A program made the translations under genes and the position numbers. DNA of 64,000 bases from Fasciolopsis buskii (Eukaryota; Platyhelminthes; Trematoda; Plagiorchiida; Fasciolidae), in assembly GCA_008360955.1 (NCBI GenBank), contig LUCM01005092.1:560111-624110 (forward strand). The letters run 5' to 3'. Shown here piece by piece: positions 12,901-27,900 of the stretch. The stretch's first letter is position 1. Each line of letters opens with the position of its first letter. The notes beneath the pieces are model-generated. The model was given only the letters and a program-made list of their open reading frames with translations. It made no database searches and had not been told where the DNA came from.

Positions 12901-15900
12901 GATATCGACTTATGCACAGTATAAACACAACAAAGAAGTATATGATGCAGAAGTTGGTTTGTTGCTCCTAAGACCTATTGCACCACTGAGCACACACTGT
13001 CACCGTGAAAGTGACGCGTTGAGGGGCATATGCCTAAATAAGATCTCAGCAGGTCGAACGGAGTGTGACGACCTCAGTCACATGGAACTGCCATCCACTA
13101 CCTAAGTGGTTTGTCGTGAGGTGATCAATGATCATAACCGACGGACCTAAAAACTGATTTGCAAGCATAACTTCTTGACAAAGGTGATATTGAAACTCTG
13201 ATGGTGAGATTTTCAAATGATCTGCTTATTCCATATTATTTCGGTATAGTCTACTTTAGCTCAGTGTTATATGGGGAGTGACTTCAAAGATTGCCCACGT
13301 AAAATATCTACATAGTCGCATAATCTGTAAAGTACAGCAGTTTTATTGTTTTGCTTATTTCTTTCATTTATTGTGCATACATCTCATGCAGTCCGGAATC
13401 TCTGCCCGACGGTTGTGTGGTCAAATATGGGATGCCAGTTCAATTTCGTCTTGCTAATCCACACATCAGCAGCCAACCGATCTATCTAGCCAGTGACAAC
13501 GCCACACCGATGTCGGCCAGTTTGAATGCTGGCCATCAAAAAGTTTTCCTCACAACTGACAAAGACAGTTTTTTGACACACTGGATTATCGAGCATAAGG
13601 AGCCAACGTACCGATTAGAGACTGAAGGTTGTCCCGTCCCGGTAAGCCAGTTTTTCAGTCGCAGAATCAATGAGATTCTGAAATATGAAACTAGCTAGTC
13701 ATGGGCCTTGTTACGAGTTTACCGAGGACGTAAACAGCGTTACCGTCTCCCTCTCCCTGTAATAACAATAATACTAAATGAAGAAGCACTACTAAAAATA
13801 ATGAGAATAATAATAATGAATAGGACGCAAAAATTCTACAAAAAATTCACCTTCGAGCTTCAGGATAAGTTTATTAAGGAAACTTCTGAGAGTGAAAGAC
13901 ACTCGATGAAATCCACAAGGTTTTAGAAGAGCGCTTGAATAAATGTTTCCGAAATCCATGAACAGGATCCCATATATTCGTGTCAGCCTACTGAAAACTA
14001 TCCAAGTTACGTTTTGAACGTCCTATTTTGAACTGTATGGTTCACGGAGGGATTTGAATACACAATACGATTACGCCTTCGTAGACTGCCAACGTACAAG
14101 CACTTCGGATCGCTAACTCCTGTAACCACTGAAGTCGGGAAGGAGGTAACGGAAGTTTGCTTATAGGTTTATTAATAAAGGGTTTCTTTTGACCAACAAA
14201 TACGTTGCGTAATTTACATAAGATGGGTTGGATATAGACCAATAACCCTTGTATCCTTTCTAATTCTCTGTTACTTTGTCTGATCACCAAGGCATCGCAT
14301 CCACAAAAATGACAATTAGCATTCAGCAATGCGGTCCACAGTCACGCATCAAAAGCAGCATTAGATGTAAGTGCATTCATTCCCCTTTAAGGCATAAAGA
14401 ATAAAATGACTAAATGCACTGCCTGCTTGACGGAAATAAACTCGCTCTCACTGAAATTCATCACTGCTTCTAACATTTATTTGATCGAAAAAGTATTTTA
14501 AAAAGTGGTTTGCCGACCACAGCTTAACGTACCTCGAGTGAGGCGAGAGTGTTTGCATGTCTTGGGATTGCGAATTTTCCTATCAGTTAGCTTTTGAAGT
14601 GGCCGTCAAAATAATTTTCCGTAAAACTACTAACAATCTCACCCTTTAATGGTGTTTAATGACGTGGCTATTCGCATTTGATTAGTCCAGAATATCAAGC
14701 AAGAACGTCGCGGTTTTGCTTTTTACAAAATAAAGTGTTATGGAAACTGTCCGACTGATAATTTTTGTGAATCTAAGCATAAAACGTCCCCGTCGACAAA
14801 ATAAGTCAATGGCCAAGACAAAGCTGGTGAAACTTTAATTCGCGGGATGGAATCAACACTTGTACTTTACTGTCAAGCCTTCAGTATACGCTTCCCATCG
14901 GCAACTGTAAGAACTACTTGGTATATTCTACCGTTGTATGTCGAGCATCGATTTACCGCGAAGATTGCTAGTGCTGGCATCAACAAAATTCCCCCACCAT
15001 TTTGAAGTGATAGCCTTCTGTCTTCACAATATACTTGATCAGGTGGTACAAAGCATTGATCACATTTGTTCCAAATCGTTAGTATGAAACAAAAGTTTGT
15101 AACTGATACCAATTTTACTTGTGTCCTTTATACTGGAACAGCAGGAAAATTTGCTTGCTAACTCCCTCTTCATTGTCACAAAACCATAACAGTTTGCCGG
15201 AATGTGCTTCTATGACCGTGATTTCAAAATTTATGTACATGTTAATACAAAGTTTTCTTTTAGTTAAAACAGTTATACATACCCAAGAGTGAACACTGAA
15301 GAGGATTTATCAACCATTGGAAACCTGAACGGGCAACAAGTGATCCTCAGGTGAAATATCCAAACACCATTCGGCGTGCACTTGTGACTCAACTGGTAGA
15401 ACGCATGCAATAGAGATGCTTGAGTTGCGTCCACGTCTGGGTTTGATTCCCCCGAAGACGAACATTGTTCAATTTAGATCAATTCTTCGTTCCAAAGTAT
15501 GTTGGTACCCAGGCGCGGAGCTCATAGGTAACTTTGCACCTTGTTATTTTTCAGCGAAACTATGAGGAACATCAACTTTTGGGAAGACAGTCACGACCAA
15601 ATAAGAGCCCCCATTTGGGGTGGTTTAACCAGAGATAAATGACTGTTCGGTTCACAGCCATTCGCTTCCAATAACGAATTCATTCAAGACATAGTGGGCA
15701 CGCACTCTGGATGATCTTTGATTCAACAGAAAAGGATTGTAAAATAAGTCCATCCATTATCAACTTTATACCGAGCTGCTATACGATGCGATGAACAGTT
15801 CTTAAAAATTTTCTTATGTAACACGTTAAGTAACTCAAACTAAATGAGATATGTATAGATTAAAAACAGCCTTGTTGGTGGAAGGAATAATCAACCAGCG

Positions 15901-18900
15901 CTTTCATCACATAAATGTCAAACTTACCATTTCCAGTTCGACTTAATCCATGAAACGTTGATTACCTCAGGGATCAGTGAAACCGTCAATGAACCGAAGA
16001 ACAATAAAGCTATTGAAAGGGGCCTGTGTCCTACTGTCAGCCTACAACCTGCCTGTTTCTATTAATCGGTAGGCTTTTTGAGCTATTCCATTCTGCATGG
16101 AAACGATAGGCAGTCGAAAACGAGGTGCATCCGTTGTTACCCACTCCCAGGGAGAAAAGATTGGAAGAACTATAAAAATATCAGTCTGATTCATATCACC
16201 GGAAAAAACTGTATTGCCTCGTATTTGCTTAGCAGCTCCGCGAGGTAGCATCAGTCGACCAATTCTGACGCAGCAAAGATTGTGCTGGCCAAACACTCAC
16301 CAGAACATTGTTACATGCAGCCTACTTCACTAATTTCCGGGCTATTTTTGACTCGGAAAATCCAAAGCCTTCGTGAGAATCAATAAGATTTGATATCATG
16401 CCCTAAGCTCACAGGGATCCTGCGGGCCTACTTTCTGTTCACTACCGCATAACTGCAGATGTACAGTGAGGGGTCCCCATGACCTGCAATTAGCGAAAGA
16501 GACCGAGTTTTCCAGTTTTTCTGGTTCTCTTTCAACTGTGCAATGCTGGAATCAACTAAGCAGAAGTGAAGCTGATTTCAGCAGCCTGTACTTTGGATTT
16601 AAAGTTTTCGGGCGGCGTTGTTGTGTTCGGTGAACCATCAGCCACCTCGGTCGAACTAACTTCTATGCAGCGAAAGTCATTCAATAAGTTAACGCTGTTG
16701 ACACGAAGCTTCATCGATCTTCTCGGATCTGGCTATTCTAGCAGCTATTTATTAACCCACAGCAAATCAAAAAGGTATCCATACAGTTATCATAATTGCC
16801 AGTATTGCGAGGCTGATGTGTGTATGCTTAACTGACAGCACTTCAGACAGTCTTCCAGTCACAAATCTCGCGTCATCCGGCCAATCTTACGCATGAAAGC
16901 ACTAGACTAGTTTCCCTCTCATTGGAGCTCATCAGTGGCTTATATTCCCCTTTCACCAAGGATATAAACCTGGGCTTTCCAACCGGAGGGGGCCTGTTGC
17001 CAATGCGCTACTGACTCCCATCCAGACTGAACAGAATTGCCAATGTAAGTTTGTTAACTTAACTCATTTTTCGGTTCTAGGGCTTGGATTTAAACCTTGG
17101 ACGAGAGGGTGGACATAGACCACCGATGAGCTTTGGTGAGACCAGAACTCGAATCAAATGCTTCCGAGTTTAAGACGGACCGCATTACATTAAATCAATA
17201 AGTGAAAAGTAAAGTCGGACGGGCTGAATTTCAACAAAATGAATAATTGTTCGGATAATTATGACCGGTTCTGCGACCTGATGGCCAAGCGAAGAAGCTC
17301 AAACAAGTATCGACAACGCACGTAGATTGGTTTTACAGCTAAAACACGCCGTAAACATACAGGGAACTCAGTGTTTGGACGATGACTGACGTTTTTTGTT
17401 GCCGTTCACCGTGTACCTACTCATGGATACAAAACCCGTCCACTCCGAGCTTAGGATGCTCGGAGGCCACAAGTTTTCGATCACTCATCCGGACGGGCAA
17501 GTTGGGACGAAGGAATCTCTAACGATGAAATAGGAAGGCAATGATGCTACAAACAGCTGTCCACCTTCCATTAACGCCGCCGACTGTACTGATATGGTTA
17601 TGCTGGAGCACCCTGACGTCGAAATTTCGAAGTATGCTCTATCCAGCAGCCTGTTCGAAATCAGCTGAGAATAGGAACCACTGGTGTTGAGAACGGTTGG
17701 GGTTACCTAGGTCAAAGATCGATCTTCAGCCAGTCACTAAAAGTAAAGCTGATTGGCAATCGGCGCGGCCTTGGTCTCAAAGAGCAGCGCTTGGTCGGTG
17801 ACAATCCATGATTATCTGTGCGGCGGACTTATCCTCCACTAGGAAATAGTCGCGCAAGAGTAAAAGTAAACAGTAGTTTATCACGGACAATCTTTATCAC
17901 GCTAGCTGTAAGTGGATCATCCGTTGACCACTATATTAACCGAGAATGTTGCTTGCGATAATTGCACATTCCCGTACAGCACAAGCAACCTAGAGTTTCA
18001 ATGTTCATGACGAAAGTCCTCTGGAAATACTGTCAAGTGTCACACAAGAACAACGTTGTCGATTATCACCTGGACAAACAATACTACTGCTTTCGATAAA
18101 CGTGCGAAATTTTTTGTCGCTCTCATGTACTAGCTTTGTGTAGCGTCAACAAGTGAACAAGCTTTGCGCTGTACCCTAAACTCCTACTACCTATTTGAAC
18201 GGTACCTATCTCCCATGCGTAAAATTCTCTCCCATCCAGTTTGTTTAAGGCCCACATGAATGATCAACAGCCATGAATGAAACGTGAAAGTTCTCATTGC
18301 CCGTTTTCGACAAATCTATATGGGGGGAGTAAACAGTTAAAAATGAAGATATTACGTATATATGAATTAATTTGTTTCCATCTATATGGATGGAACATAG
18401 TCCTAGAAAATGGACCACTTAATCATACTAACCGTTCGGGAGGAATCCCGTGTACTAAATTTTTCCCAGATAAATTCCTTCCAAAATGACACATCGGTGT
18501 TAGATTAATGGATCCCTAGATATTGTCCTGCCAGAGGGAGTCAGCGATATATGGTCAAATCGTTGGCCTGTGCATGAACCACTACGACATAGAGGAAGCT
18601 TCCAAGATCAAATGGTCTGAGTTTTTGATGTGAAACCGTTTGATTTTTGTGGAATGTAACGGATAGGGTAGATATATTTTCGGTTATTCGATTGGAAGTC
18701 ACTACCAGTACAGGCCGAACGAATACCGTCGATACTACGACAGTTATAAACAGCCAACCGCGAATGATCCCACCAACTGAGTGACAGATGAATGTGCCCG
18801 CTGAGATCCACGACGTCTGGTTGTTGGCCGACTGGAAACAAAGCTGCGATAAGTAGTGATGACCATCATGCTTTTTTATCAAACGCGCTTTAATTTAAGT

Positions 18901-21900
18901 GACCTGCATGCGTACTAATGCCTGCATCTTACTTCCTATACTACGACCAACGTCAGTTGTGAGTAGGCGAATGGGTAACCGAAACATGAACACGGGTATA
19001 AGTAGTGCCTTAGTGAAGTGGGACTGAGGATTTGTAAAAACGCTACTTTGTCGATCTGGCTGATAAACACTGGGAGCCCGGTAGGGCGACTTTTCTATGA
19101 AATTGTCTGGAAATGTAGACAATCAACATCAATTTTCTTTGCTGGTGTGGTAACTCAGTACATCCATCGGAGTCGTTCTACCTAAAGGATGACCGGAACT
19201 AACATCGATTTTGAATTTTGGTATGAAAACAGTCATTCAGTGCTGAGCCAACTAAATTACCATTTCATTCAACATCCGAACTACTTTAGCAAAAAGAAAA
19301 AACGTAAGCAGCCGTTTGCAGTCGAGTATAATTTTTGTTTCGGAACTAGACCCACTTTCTGTATGATTTACAGAACTGGACCGAGTAAAAAGGTACTAAT
19401 TGATTCAATTCGGGTGTGCAGTTCTACTTATGAAAATGTTATGTGGGTCATACGCTGATTAGGATGCAGGCAAACGCGATCTGACGATCAGTACGGTTCA
19501 ATTGCATCGTTGTCTTGGCAGAGAAACAAGTGCAAACAGAATCCTCAGAAGTTGCACCCTTTTTCTGATCTATAAATCACAATAGTTTAAGGTCAGTTCA
19601 AGCTATATGCTAGCCGTCATGACCCGAAAACAAAAAACACAAAAAGCAAGTTACTTTATGCTCGCCGTTCAACAAACTCACTTCACTAAGACCGATTAAT
19701 TGATTATGTGGCATATAATTTTCTGCTATATTTGTCATGTTCCACATTACATCCTCTACTATACAGTGACACTGATGAAATGATTTGTACAAGCACGTTT
19801 CCAGAAACCCGATGTTAGTGCCTGTAAAATCCAAAAGAACGTTAAAAATAAGGTTCAAAGGTCGACTGAATCGCGATACCTCATTGGTAGGAGTACGTTC
19901 CCGTTGAGTATAAAGCCCCAATTTCACTCTAATATAAGTCCCTTTCTTACTACTTCGGAATTCACGGCCAGACAAATCCTTTCTGGATTTGCTCATTTAC
20001 TTCCCTTCACACAGAAAGGTACAAAGTACTTCGGTGTGCCAAATTTTCGTTGATTCATTTTTCTCCAGATTTCTGTAGATGTAGCTTCTCTCGGAGAAAA
20101 CCGGACAAACGATGTGATTTTGATGTTTTCCCTGAATGTATTTAAGGATAATCGTGTTCCAGCAAACCAACTTAAGTGTTAAATCTCACATACAAATAAA
20201 AGAAACAACTATATGCAAAGGTAACACGGAATATCCGGCGAAGAAACTACAAATATCTCATACTGGGAGTGAATTTACCGAGAAATTCCTCTATTGCAAA
20301 CGACTTTCGGTAGTTAAAACTTTCTCGAGGAAGACAGAGAGCAAAATTCGTGCCTTACTCAATTTCTCTGCACCATAGAACCACACTGATATTGGTTAAT
20401 GAAAAGCACCGAAGTCCCCACCGCAAACATGATCACATCGTGCGGCATAGAAAAACTGAAACCATCTGCCCCAATCTACCTACTGGCTACTTTAATATTT
20501 ATCTACAGACTTCATACAGTGACAAAGCCAAATCATGTTATATGTTTCTCACCTCGAACGAGTAACTGAAGGCCCAATGCGGAGGAATATACGTGCTTTG
20601 TGCGACCACAAATTTAGTGAGTCATTTTAAATTAATCAAAATGATTCAAATAGCTAAAGAGTTCACATCACCCCTTCTTAATTATTTCCATGTGTTTGCA
20701 GAGTGACGCACTGGTCGTGATAAAACACAAACGTACAAATGCAGCTATTGCAGTGGAGGATAGATTCTCGAAAGAGTGAGTTTATTTTTTTACATGAAAG
20801 AATAGTACCCTGAGAATCTGTTACCTAGCGGAATAACAGAACAGCTTATGCACAGAAAATAAATCCGATCCTTTTGATGTAATAAGGTAAAAACAAAAGG
20901 GGAAAATAGTTTCTGTGAAATTTCATAAATGTTTTGGGCCATAAACTTGAAACGCATTAATACAGAAAAGCACCAACAACTGCCGGCACACTCGGTGCCG
21001 AGTGCAGTTGCGACTCTGTGGATTGACACAACACAAAACCCTAACATCAATACTGTTTTTGTTAGGATGTATCACCGTCGAAACGAGCTACGCGCTACGA
21101 GAATTCCCAGCTCACTTAGCCCGAATCTTTGTGAACGGATGATCATCAACCACTACAGGCACTGGAAATATTTTCATTTGTCGGGCCTCAGACGGACGAT
21201 GTACAAATGGCAGATTATCTGCAGAATAGTCCCAACAGGCGAATCAGACAGATATCATTCACAATAGAAACACGATCGGTGGTGTGTAAAACACATTTTA
21301 AGATGAGAAGACAGAGTGAGGGTTGATCAGTCTTTCTCCCAAGCTAATTTGACCCGGCCAATATTACAAAGCTTACAATCCATATAGAACATCGTCTTCT
21401 TTCGTAGCAATGATTTACTGAATTCATTTGTACCGGAGTTATACATTTTGTCATCCGCAAGCGCCTAACCGCATAAGTCGCCGAACAGAGGATCTTGGTA
21501 TCAAGCGTAAAGCGTGTTGAGATTTCGTTAACTCTAATACTAAATATTTCCATCTGTTTTTGAGAAATGATGGGGACAACCCGTTTAGTCCATTACTTTT
21601 CATACCATCCCAAAAAATATGCATTTGAATGCCTGAAACCTAACCAGTTTTTCAGAAACATGCAAAGTCGCAAAATCAACAGAAAAAGTGGAGCAAATGG
21701 AACATTCCGTGAACACTCTAATGTCCTTGAGGGTGAATAAGTAAGCCGTCAGATCCTCTGGTCATCTAACGTTCGCTCGGTTTCCCAATGTAATTCTAGT
21801 CAAATAAAATGATTGCGTCCGTTGCAAAGTGTCGCGACCTACTCCGAACTGTACACCGCATAATTTTAGTCTATGGGTACTTCTTACGTTCCTAAATGGC

Positions 21901-24900
21901 TGGTGGTTCAAGATTATGCGTGTTCCATTGGATGTTACGTGGAGACGGTCGCCGTTAGAATTCACCTTTGTATTTAGGAATGGATGAAAAACAACCAACG
22001 AAGATCTAGTCTATTGACGTAGAACGCAGAACTTTTCGACTGAGCTTTCCTGCTTCGCACAATTATCTTCTACTACACGGATTATTAAATCTCATGGAAA
22101 CTGCAGATAATTGCTGATCATACATGAGGTGTCTGAATGCCTAATCAGCACAGATCGCCAATCATTATTTTTTAAATGACGCGGAACACGAATCCGTCTT
22201 AGGATTGGGGGGGTCTATGTCTTTTTTGACGGCATTAATTCGCCTTTCCCGCTGACTACGAATGATGTATACATACACCCAACAAGATGCAGGGTAAAGG
22301 CTCTGCCGAGACAGTTGTGTATACGATGTGTCAGTATTTATCGGGACCGTAGTATTAGGCGGTTTTCAGGGGGACTGAAAGCTGACCCATGAAGCGACAC
22401 CCCAGGTTTCTTAAATCGCAAGTATCTCAGTGCGAATGACGATTTCATTGAGCGTTCTGGGCATACGTCGGAGTCGCAAAAATGTGGTGTGTATGGATAG
22501 CCCTCATTGTTACTTTGCTGTGAGCTTGTCCATTTGACAGTGAAATCGATCTAAACTATTTGAAGGACGGGTAGTTCTATAACCGCTAACCCAAAATGAA
22601 TAGCCACTAAGTGACCGGATCTAGAAACGTGAAGTGCACTTTTTCAATACTAAGTTTGAGGCCCACTCTGGTCCCGTAAAATGCATTACCTCTAGAATCG
22701 GTTAAAGTACAACCAGGAAATCGTCCACCTACTCCAGATCGGAGAAACCGACCTTTGGACGCCAGAATGAGCATTCACCGCATTGTTCGTATTCCATTGG
22801 ACGGTGTACTTGAGTCTCTCTGGGTTATTGCCAATCTTCTCTTTCGAGCTATACATGTTTGCTGGTGGACCCTAGGTTTCACATTTACGGTCAGCTTTCG
22901 TGTTTGGAGCTATCCAACATCGGCCTGATTCGAACATTAAAAACGGGAGGAAATTTATGTGAACAGTGAGAGGAATGTGGATTGTATCTGAGGTAAAAAG
23001 AATAAGTATGGAAACAGAATCTTGCGGGTGTGATTTGGGAGCAAAGTGTAAAATTGTCTTGGAGTGTTTCAAGAGTTCCAGATACGACAGTTTTTGTTTT
23101 ATATGATGGATAAGGAAGCCAGTCGAGTAAAAACTGAGGCCAAATAGCCTGACTGATTTCACTGTTCCAGTACCAGTACTGATAAGCCAATATACTTTGC
23201 CCACATTTTCATTACATCTGTCCCGACATCCAGATCAAAGAAACAGATGTTGACAAATTTTCTCCAGGATCAATGAAGTCCTGGAAAATGAAACGTCTCA
23301 CTCGCAGCGCAATTTCTAAATGGGAACCGTAATCAAAGCCGTTAACCCAGCAATCCGGTTAGTGAAGCAATGAGCCGTAAACGCAGCAAAGAAACATGAT
23401 AGACAGTTCACTCCAATTGTCATATGAACCCTCACGCTTTCTATTATGCGGAGTCTTTGCCGGTACAATAATAATGATCGATTTTCGTATTCGGTCCTTC
23501 CCTACATGTAACCAAAAGACAAAGTAGAATGTGGATGGAGCCGCGGTTGGCGGACTCCAGCTCCGGCTGACCGTAGACGGCCAACGCAGTATGACGATTT
23601 CGCCAACCACGAAGATAAACCCGAAGTACTAAACTACTGCACATGTCTAGGGAGTTTTTGAAAGGTACATTCGTCCTCCCCGAAATAGTCTAGCTAGATG
23701 ATGTTCAACTGTATCATTTCGTTAGCGGATGGGTGTTTCGAGCTCTGGGATGCCATGTGGCAGCCAACGCCTCTAGAAATATTCTAACAATCGTGAGTTT
23801 CACACAACTTTTGTCGAAGAAATCCTACTCATTGCCTTCGCATGTCAATATTCCCACCTAAGTGCGTTGACAGGCAAATGCATGATGCTCTTCACAAAGA
23901 TGAATATTTAAGATATAGCTAAATTCTGCTTCAAAGCCTATGAAAGAGGTCTTACAAAGCAGACAGCAATAAGCCCACTGGCATTTGCAAAGCAAAGATA
24001 GACACGGTTTGCCTGAAGGACCCATGAGCTGTGCGAGTAGCCGTCGGTTGGCAGTAGGCGACAGACCACGTCTCTCCCCACCGCCTTTAGATTGCTAAAA
24101 ACGCTTTGGCTGTCACCAACATATTCCAGCAGCCGAGTGCGTATGAATAAACCGCTTAGCAATTTATCCTGAACCCTTGAATACTTCATTCAAAGGAGGA
24201 ATCTCGTATTATTTTAGATTTACGAGACACAAGCTGGCAGACCACAACAAGATGATATTTATTCAAGACGGCATCAACAGAGATAATACGACTGAGCTCA
24301 GCTTTTGTAATGGGTCATATTGCAAGGACGACTATAAGAAACAACCTAAAAAGTGGTTATGCAAAATGATGAATTGATGTAGCCTGCAGCCCACAGACCG
24401 CCATACCGATTTGGCCTTGAAAATGACGTTAGTTGATTCACTTACTGGGCTACATGCCATGCTGGTTTTTCCGTTTTGTGCATTTCAGCTTGGTCGAGCA
24501 TCCCTTATGAAGGTCGCTGTCCCAGTGCGCACTACATATGAAGCTCACAGGACCTGACTGCTAAATCAAACAGCATGTATCATTGTTACGGAGCCTTTAG
24601 CCGGTATATTGACTACATATATTATAAAATTTCTATTCAACAGTCAGAGAGTAGAAGTAATCATATAATCTTTGCCTGTTTCTGAAGTTCAAGCCCCATA
24701 ATAATTTCTTTCGATTCACATCTCTATAGTTTAAGTTTCGGTCGGGAATTCGAAGTTAGCTGTCACACTTATTTGGATGGACACCGAGCTGAGATGGACT
24801 GCAACCACTTTTCACTTGCCACTGTCATCCCGCCGCGTGAAACTTAAGATGAACCGGACAAGGCATTGCCGACGGGAGTGGCGTGGAGATGAATGCAAAC

Positions 24901-27900
24901 GAAACAGATATTCATTGGAATAACAACACTAACAATAATCATTACACAAAAGTGACAAGTCTACCACAATATGAAGACACTTTTATGAACAATAAATAAG
25001 CATGGTAAACTTTGTTCCTTGAAAAATGAATGAGACAGGGTTTTGCTTTGAAGAACTATTAAACCCACTATTGACAGCTTTCAAACTCGGTTGTGGGAAG
25101 GTCAAGTCTTGGCAACATTCTATCATACTGAGGCAGACAATCTAATTGAACACATGTGGGTTTACCTATCTGTCGGAAACAGCACCACAGATGGATAAAC
25201 TTTTCAAAGACTTAAACTGACCCATTTGGTAATCCCACCAACAAACCTGGTGTTGGTACGTTTTCCTGTAAAATATCACATGATGCAGCTCCTTTAGACT
25301 CATCCGTTAAACCATTCGAATCTGATTAATTAAGGAGAGACCATTAGATCTCTCAGTTCAGTATGTACAACCATCAATGCTACATTAATGTGCTCAGGTT
25401 TTGGTTGCTACCTGGTAGCCTCGAATAATCATGACGATATGGAAGATCATAAGAAGAACTTTAGAAAAGCGGAAATAGTCAATACAGAATTGTCATTGAT
25501 TGCAGCATTAGGCTGCATCGCCTTGCGCTGGGGGGGGTTCTAGTGGACTCCAACCCGGTAATTTAACTCGACCTACTCGGGGTAGTCAACTAGTTAGGTC
25601 TTTCGAACTTTTCCTTCGTGTCATGGGCTGAGAACCTTTACCTGCTTTGGAAGACAGCGTAAATCGAGAGTCCATCTGCAGACATGCAAAACAAGTCCCA
25701 ATCGCATCAATTTATTTGAATTCAGTGGCTTTTTAATCGGATGAGATCCTTGAACCAATGCTCTGTGTCACCTCTGATTCAATAAGAAAAACCTCTCGCC
25801 ATATTCGGAAGATATTAAGGAAACATTCATTCTCAAACACTGACGGTCTTCGCATATCTTCTCTACGCAATAACCACGTTTCTGAACTGTATAACACGGC
25901 CGCTCTTAGTATTGCAATGTAAACATGATCGAGGAAAGGCTGTCGAGAGAATACTATATATGATTCGAATTTGCAGAAATGAAGATATTTTATCCGCTAT
26001 ACGAACACCTGATGAGATGAAGTCACAAAAGGGCTATACGATTTCGAAGCTACACAACTCGAACTTACGAATGTTCTCGTAACATTCGAGCGCCTGATGT
26101 CTTTCTGTTCGGGTTACCCATGAGGACGTGTTTACTATATCCAGACGACACGGTTATGTCAAGAATGACGACTGAAGAATGTCTGACAAACTTCATGGTA
26201 ATACTTCAGCGATTAGAAAAATTAGGATTACGGGTAAACTTAAAAAGTATACGTTCGTAGAGAACAGATAGACTCATTCGGAGATAGTGAAAACGACGAA
26301 ACTACGACCAATCCCAACGAATATAGAAAAACTGCGGAGTGTCTTTGGTCCCTGGGTTCGTATTACCAACGGTTTGTCTCCAATTTTTCAAACTCATGGT
26401 GTAAAAATCGAAAAATGACATGGAAGAACTCAGAGCTCGAACGTAAGTATACCATTGATTTCGGAGCTGCTCGTTTCTCGTCATTTATTCAGCTGAACGT
26501 GCGGATCTATCCGTTGGTGCATAACATCCAATACAACTAAGCATACTTGTCAAAGTATCCCAGTGGCGTTGGACAAGAAAATAAATTAACCGGCAAGAAG
26601 TAATGTCAAGCCATGACTTTCCCATGAAAAACAGTGCATATCAAACGAGTGTATTTAGCACATTGCATAACCCGTTAGACTTGAGTGTACAGCTTAGATG
26701 ATGCGATGAGGACCTAATTGCAGCTATCGTTTCATGGCATTTTTGCTGCACTTGAGTAATTCTCTACAGACAGTAGTGGTCGAAAATCCCCGAAGAAGAA
26801 GAACAAAGAGGTTGAACAGGATTTTTCTGATATCGTTGATCTGAAGCAAGTTAAGCAACTGGAATTTAAAAATTAACGCATTCAAGAATGTATTGTTGAG
26901 AATATCATATCAAAAACATCCTAAACCAACCGCTCCAGCTCTTATCAACCGTATGGATATTCTCCTCAGACGTAAACTCATCTCGTGTTGAGTGGTCACT
27001 TACAGATAACACGAGGATATTTTCACTAAAAAAAACAGTGGAAACAAAAAGTCAATCACAAACATCAGACGATCACAGGAGGAAATGTCACTCCAGCCGC
27101 ATTGGGTGCACCGGGGTTGGAACTGGATACCGAATCAGTGATATTAGACCCATCGGCACAGAGAGACTCCGATACCATAGTGTTTGACGGCAGAAATGAG
27201 GAAGCCATCACAAGACGATAGATGCTGGGGATACTACGCAAGTTACGCATTAGCAGACAACGTCCATTCTCGTATTCGCGGCGGGAAACAAACACGTTCA
27301 AGTCGAAGTTATGCGGGATCTGTCGATCTGCGGAGCCTGGTGTGAAACCAAATTCACGCTGACGAATTTTGTTTATTACAGCACCCAGCAGTTCAATTGG
27401 AGATCGTTCCAAATCCACCGAACTAGATCCAACTTCAGTCCCACCACCAGTGTTTGAAGTGGTGGCTGCAGCGGCAGCAGCTGCCGCGGCACTAGCTGCT
27501 GCAGCGTGCAACAAATCAGCATCCATGCCCGCGGGTCGGATATTTCGTGGATCTGGCCAGGCTGCGGCTGCAGCAACCGCTGCCATTGCTTCGGGAAACA
27601 TCCAAGGAGCAGCAGCAGCTGCTGCTGCCGCATTCACCTGTTGCGGGTTCACTGCAGCGGCAAAGTCGTTTTGCGGTACGAACGGACGCACATGCATCCA
27701 TGCTAATGCTGCAGCTGCAGCCGCAGCCGCGGCAGCGGCCGCGGCGGCAGCTGCTGCTGCGGCAGCTTGATTTCCACCCGGTTCCATATTGGCTGCCGGA
27801 GAAGCATTCACTTGTGCCACGTGCCTAGTAGTCCCAGTAGAGGAAGAAACCGGAGCTGACAGTTGACCAACAAAGCTCCGAGAAGACTGCGCAGTGAGCA

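Noticed and set aside
12551..12928. 125-codon minus-strand frame with membrane-like residues
   Set aside because: Lies within CFAP161 intron 2, no known motif, overlapped by another frame of the same strand.
13755..13830. AAT-rich run resembling a microsatellite
   Set aside because: Imperfect and short; ordinary AT-rich intron sequence after CFAP161 exon 3.
27369..27770. 133-codon plus-strand frame rich in alanine
   Set aside because: Antisense mirror of the DEDD polyalanine tracts; GCN-rich DNA reads as Ala on both strands. No splice or start context.
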